From assembly GCF_022829605.1 (NCBI RefSeq), contig NZ_JAKSYD010000206.1, positions 1 through 41,551 of the forward strand: a stretch of 41,551 bases of DNA. The letters run 5' to 3'. This document shows positions 39,780 through 41,551 of this stretch, piece after piece. The stretch's first letter is position 1, and every line of letters begins with the position of its first letter. The stretch comes from Methylobacterium sp. E-065. GTDB taxonomy: Bacteria > Pseudomonadota > Alphaproteobacteria > Rhizobiales > Beijerinckiaceae. The position numbers and the translations under genes were made by a program. Below the pieces are notes generated by a model. It was not told where the DNA came from and did not search any database. It was given only the letters and a program-made list of their open reading frames with translations.

Positions 39780-40784
39780 GTGATCTTCATCCACCAGCCC
39801 GCCGTCGGCGCCGGATCCGCGCTGCTTGAACGCCGCATCATCGACCTCCAGGATCCGATTCCCGAGGATACCGTCTGGCTCGATCTGATCCGGCCGAGCC
39901 GCGAGGAGGAGATGAAGGTCGAGGCCTTCGCGGGCATTGAGGTGCCGACCCGCGAGGAGATGAAGGACATCGAGCCGTCCGAGCTGCTCTATGTCGAGGA
40001 GGGCGCCCGCTACATGACCGGGCGGGTGCTCTCGAAGGTGAGCGATTCCGAGGAACCGGGGCTCGCCGGCATCACCTTCATCCTGCGGGGCAACCGCCTC
40101 GTGACGGTGCGCCACGAGGAGCCGCAGGCGTTCCGGATGTACACGCAGCGCGCTGGCCGCACGATGGGCAACGGCAGCGCCTCCGCGCCTTCCGGCGAGA
40201 CCATCCTGGCGGGCCTGATCGAGGCGGTGATCGACCGGGCCGCCGACGTGCTCCAGCTGCAGGGCGAGCGGATCGACCGCCTCTCGGGCAAGATCTTCGA
40301 GGTGCAGGACGATCCTTCCGCCCGCAACACCGCCCTTCAGGACACGTTGCGCGCGCTGGGCCGGCACGGCGACCTGATCTCGAAGCAACGCGAGAGCCTC
40401 GTCTCGATGGAGCGCATCCTGCTCGCGCTCTCGGCGACGTACCGAACCAACAAAGCCCCGCGCGACCTGCGGGAGGATGTCCGCTCGACCCTGCGGGATC
40501 TTCAATCCCTGGAGGAGCACGCGACCTTCCTGAACAACAAAATTCAGTTTTTGCTCGACGCGACCCTTGGTCTCGTCAACCTTGAGCAGAACAACATCAT
40601 CAAGCTGTTCTCGGTCATGGCGGTCGTCTTCATGCCGCCGACGCTGATCGCGTCGATCTACGGCATGAATTTCAAGTCCATTCCGGAACTGGATTTGTCG
40701 TTCGGATACCCGATGGCCCTGATCATGATGGTCGTGGCCGCGGTATTTCCGTACTTTTTCTTCCGCTGGAAGAAGTGGCTGTAG
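39780..40784 (+). CDS. corA: CorA-family divalent metal (Mg2+) channel
   Basis: The 334-residue protein has a large cytoplasmic domain rich in charged helices (about 1-265) and two C-terminal membrane helices. The signature YGMNF follows the first helix (Gly295-Met296-Asn297), and the C-terminus is basic (RWKKWL). CorA channels carry Mg2+, Co2+ or Ni2+ as pentamers. The start is GTG with a weak ribosome-binding site (GAG). The preceding 268-base gap shows no RNA structure I can name. Confidence 0.93.
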   Translation: MIFIHQPAVGAGSALLERRIIDLQDPIPEDTVWLDLIRPSREEEMKVEAFAGIEVPTREEMKDIEPSELLYVEEGARYMTGRVLSKVSDSEEPGLAGITFILRGNRLVTVRHEEPQAFRMYTQRAGRTMGNGSASAPSGETILAGLIEAVIDRAADVLQLQGERIDRLSGKIFEVQDDPSARNTALQDTLRALGRHGDLISKQRESLVSMERILLALSATYRTNKAPRDLREDVRSTLRDLQSLEEHATFLNNKIQFLLDATLGLVNLEQNNIIKLFSVMAVVFMPPTLIASIYGMNFKSIPELDLSFGYPMALIMMVVAAVFPYFFFRWKKWL

Positions 40785-40879
40785 AGATAATTCCGGTCTC
40801 AAAACGGAAAAGGATTAAGATTTTTATCGGAGAATACGCAACCTGAAGGCGCGGCACCGCCGCGAAGACGGAAATTTCC

Positions 40880-41551
40880 ATGCGTATCTCCCTCAAGACG
40901 GTTCTCTCCGGCGCGATCGCCCTGCTGGCGCTCGCCGCGGCCGGCCAGGGCGTCGCCAGTGTCGTGTTCCTGTCCGAGATCGAACAGAACGCGACGGCGG
41001 TCTCACAGCAGGCGCTGCCGACCCAGAACCAGGCCGAGGCGATCGGGACGGCCGTCCGGGACGCGCGGCTGAGTCTCTACAGGCTCGCGGTGGCGTCCCC
41101 CGACGCGACAGCCCTGGACAAGAACCAGACCGCCCTCACCGATACGCTCGGGTCGCTCTCGGGCCTGCGCCAAGCCTTCCAGGACCGACTCACGGCACCG
41201 CGCGACCGGGCGATCTACGAGCGCTTCACCACGGCCTGGAACGCCTACCAGAACGTCCAGCTGCAAGTGGTCGAGCTGATGATCGCGGGCGACCAGCCCG
41301 GAGCCCTCGCGCTCGTGCTGGATCCCGCCACCGGGGCGCGCAACGACGAGGCCGTGGCGAGCCTCACGGAAGCGATCGCCTCCGCCCGCGCGCAGACGGA
41401 GGCCAACGTCGCCGAGACCGCCCGGGAAGCGACCCGCGCCAAGCTCGTCGCCGTGGTGGCCACCGTGGTCGGCCTCGCGGTCGCCGCCGCCGCATTGCTG
41501 TTCGCGATCTTCGGAATCGCCCGGCCGATCGCGCGCATGACCGGTGCGATG
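40880..41551 (+). CDS. Methyl-accepting chemotaxis protein, N-terminal part (cut by window edge)
   Basis: The visible 224 residues are an N-terminal membrane helix (7-29), a periplasmic four-helix-bundle sensor (about 30-188), and a second membrane helix (about 193-213). The start of a HAMP domain (ARPIARMTGAM) follows, just at the window edge. The sensor region is helical and Ala/Gln/Glu-rich, like the 4HB_MCP_1 family. The ATG follows GAAGACGG. The signalling domain should follow outside the window. Confidence 0.88.
   Translation, partial: MRISLKTVLSGAIALLALAAAGQGVASVVFLSEIEQNATAVSQQALPTQNQAEAIGTAVRDARLSLYRLAVASPDATALDKNQTALTDTLGSLSGLRQAFQDRLTAPRDRAIYERFTTAWNAYQNVQLQVVELMIAGDQPGALALVLDPATGARNDEAVASLTEAIASARAQTEANVAETAREATRAKLVAVVATVVGLAVAAAALLFAIFGIARPIARMTGAM

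Overview
The window is GC-rich, densely coding alphaproteobacterial chromosome. Gene content points to the order Hyphomicrobiales and most probably to Methylobacterium or a close relative. The pointers are a Tad/Cpa pilus operon, a protein with the GcrA C-terminal motif, CtrA-like and GANTC sites, an FtrABCD iron uptake operon, a bacterial transglutaminase-like cysteine peptidase, and families of palindromic intergenic repeats. The genus is inferred from overall gene style, not from a marker gene. I see no prophage, insertion sequence, CRISPR array or integrated island.

Layout. Positions 1-960 hold the start of a secreted cysteine peptidase gene and a small membrane protein. Positions 1033-8995 are one minus-strand valine/isobutyrate catabolic cluster: methylmalonate-semialdehyde dehydrogenase, isobutyryl-CoA-type acyl-CoA dehydrogenase, 3-hydroxyisobutyryl-CoA hydrolase, 3-hydroxyisobutyrate dehydrogenase, enoyl-CoA hydratase, an unknown 145-residue protein and an acyl-CoA synthetase. 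It is read away from a divergent LysR regulator (9108-10052). Together these enzymes convert isobutyryl-CoA to propionyl-CoA. An iron-type alcohol dehydrogenase, a RelB/YafQ toxin-antitoxin locus whose toxin is frameshifted, and a lone branched-chain-amino-acid-type binding protein follow.

Positions 13407-21590 are a Tad pilus assembly operon (cpaB, cpaC, cpaD, cpaE, cpaF, tadB, tadC). The start region of cpaD has been invaded by palindromic repeat sequence. A small GcrA-motif protein, a mercaptopyruvate sulfurtransferase and an unknown 158-residue protein come next. Positions 23743-26980 are an ftrABCD ferrous iron uptake operon, and 27335-29491 is a two-barrel porin. Next come lipB, an orphan FliN-like gene, tRNA-Leu(GAG), two small exported or anchored proteins and an RhlE-type RNA helicase with a disordered tail.

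The last part (34461-41551) is a run of small stress, envelope and housekeeping genes: an SRPBCC protein, a YegP-like protein, a Tyr/Arg-repeat secreted protein, a 45-residue membrane peptide, a YciA-type thioesterase, SodC, TlyA overlapping a TrmA-family RNA methyltransferase, a small secreted protein, CorA, and the 5' part of a chemotaxis receptor gene.

I did not find a clear new multi-gene system. The observations most worth following are the frameshifted but otherwise intact YafQ toxin, the palindromic element translated into CpaD, the GcrA C-terminal-motif protein without a DNA-binding domain, the Omp25-like/OprB fusion porin, the orphan FliN, and the unknown protein embedded in the valine operon.
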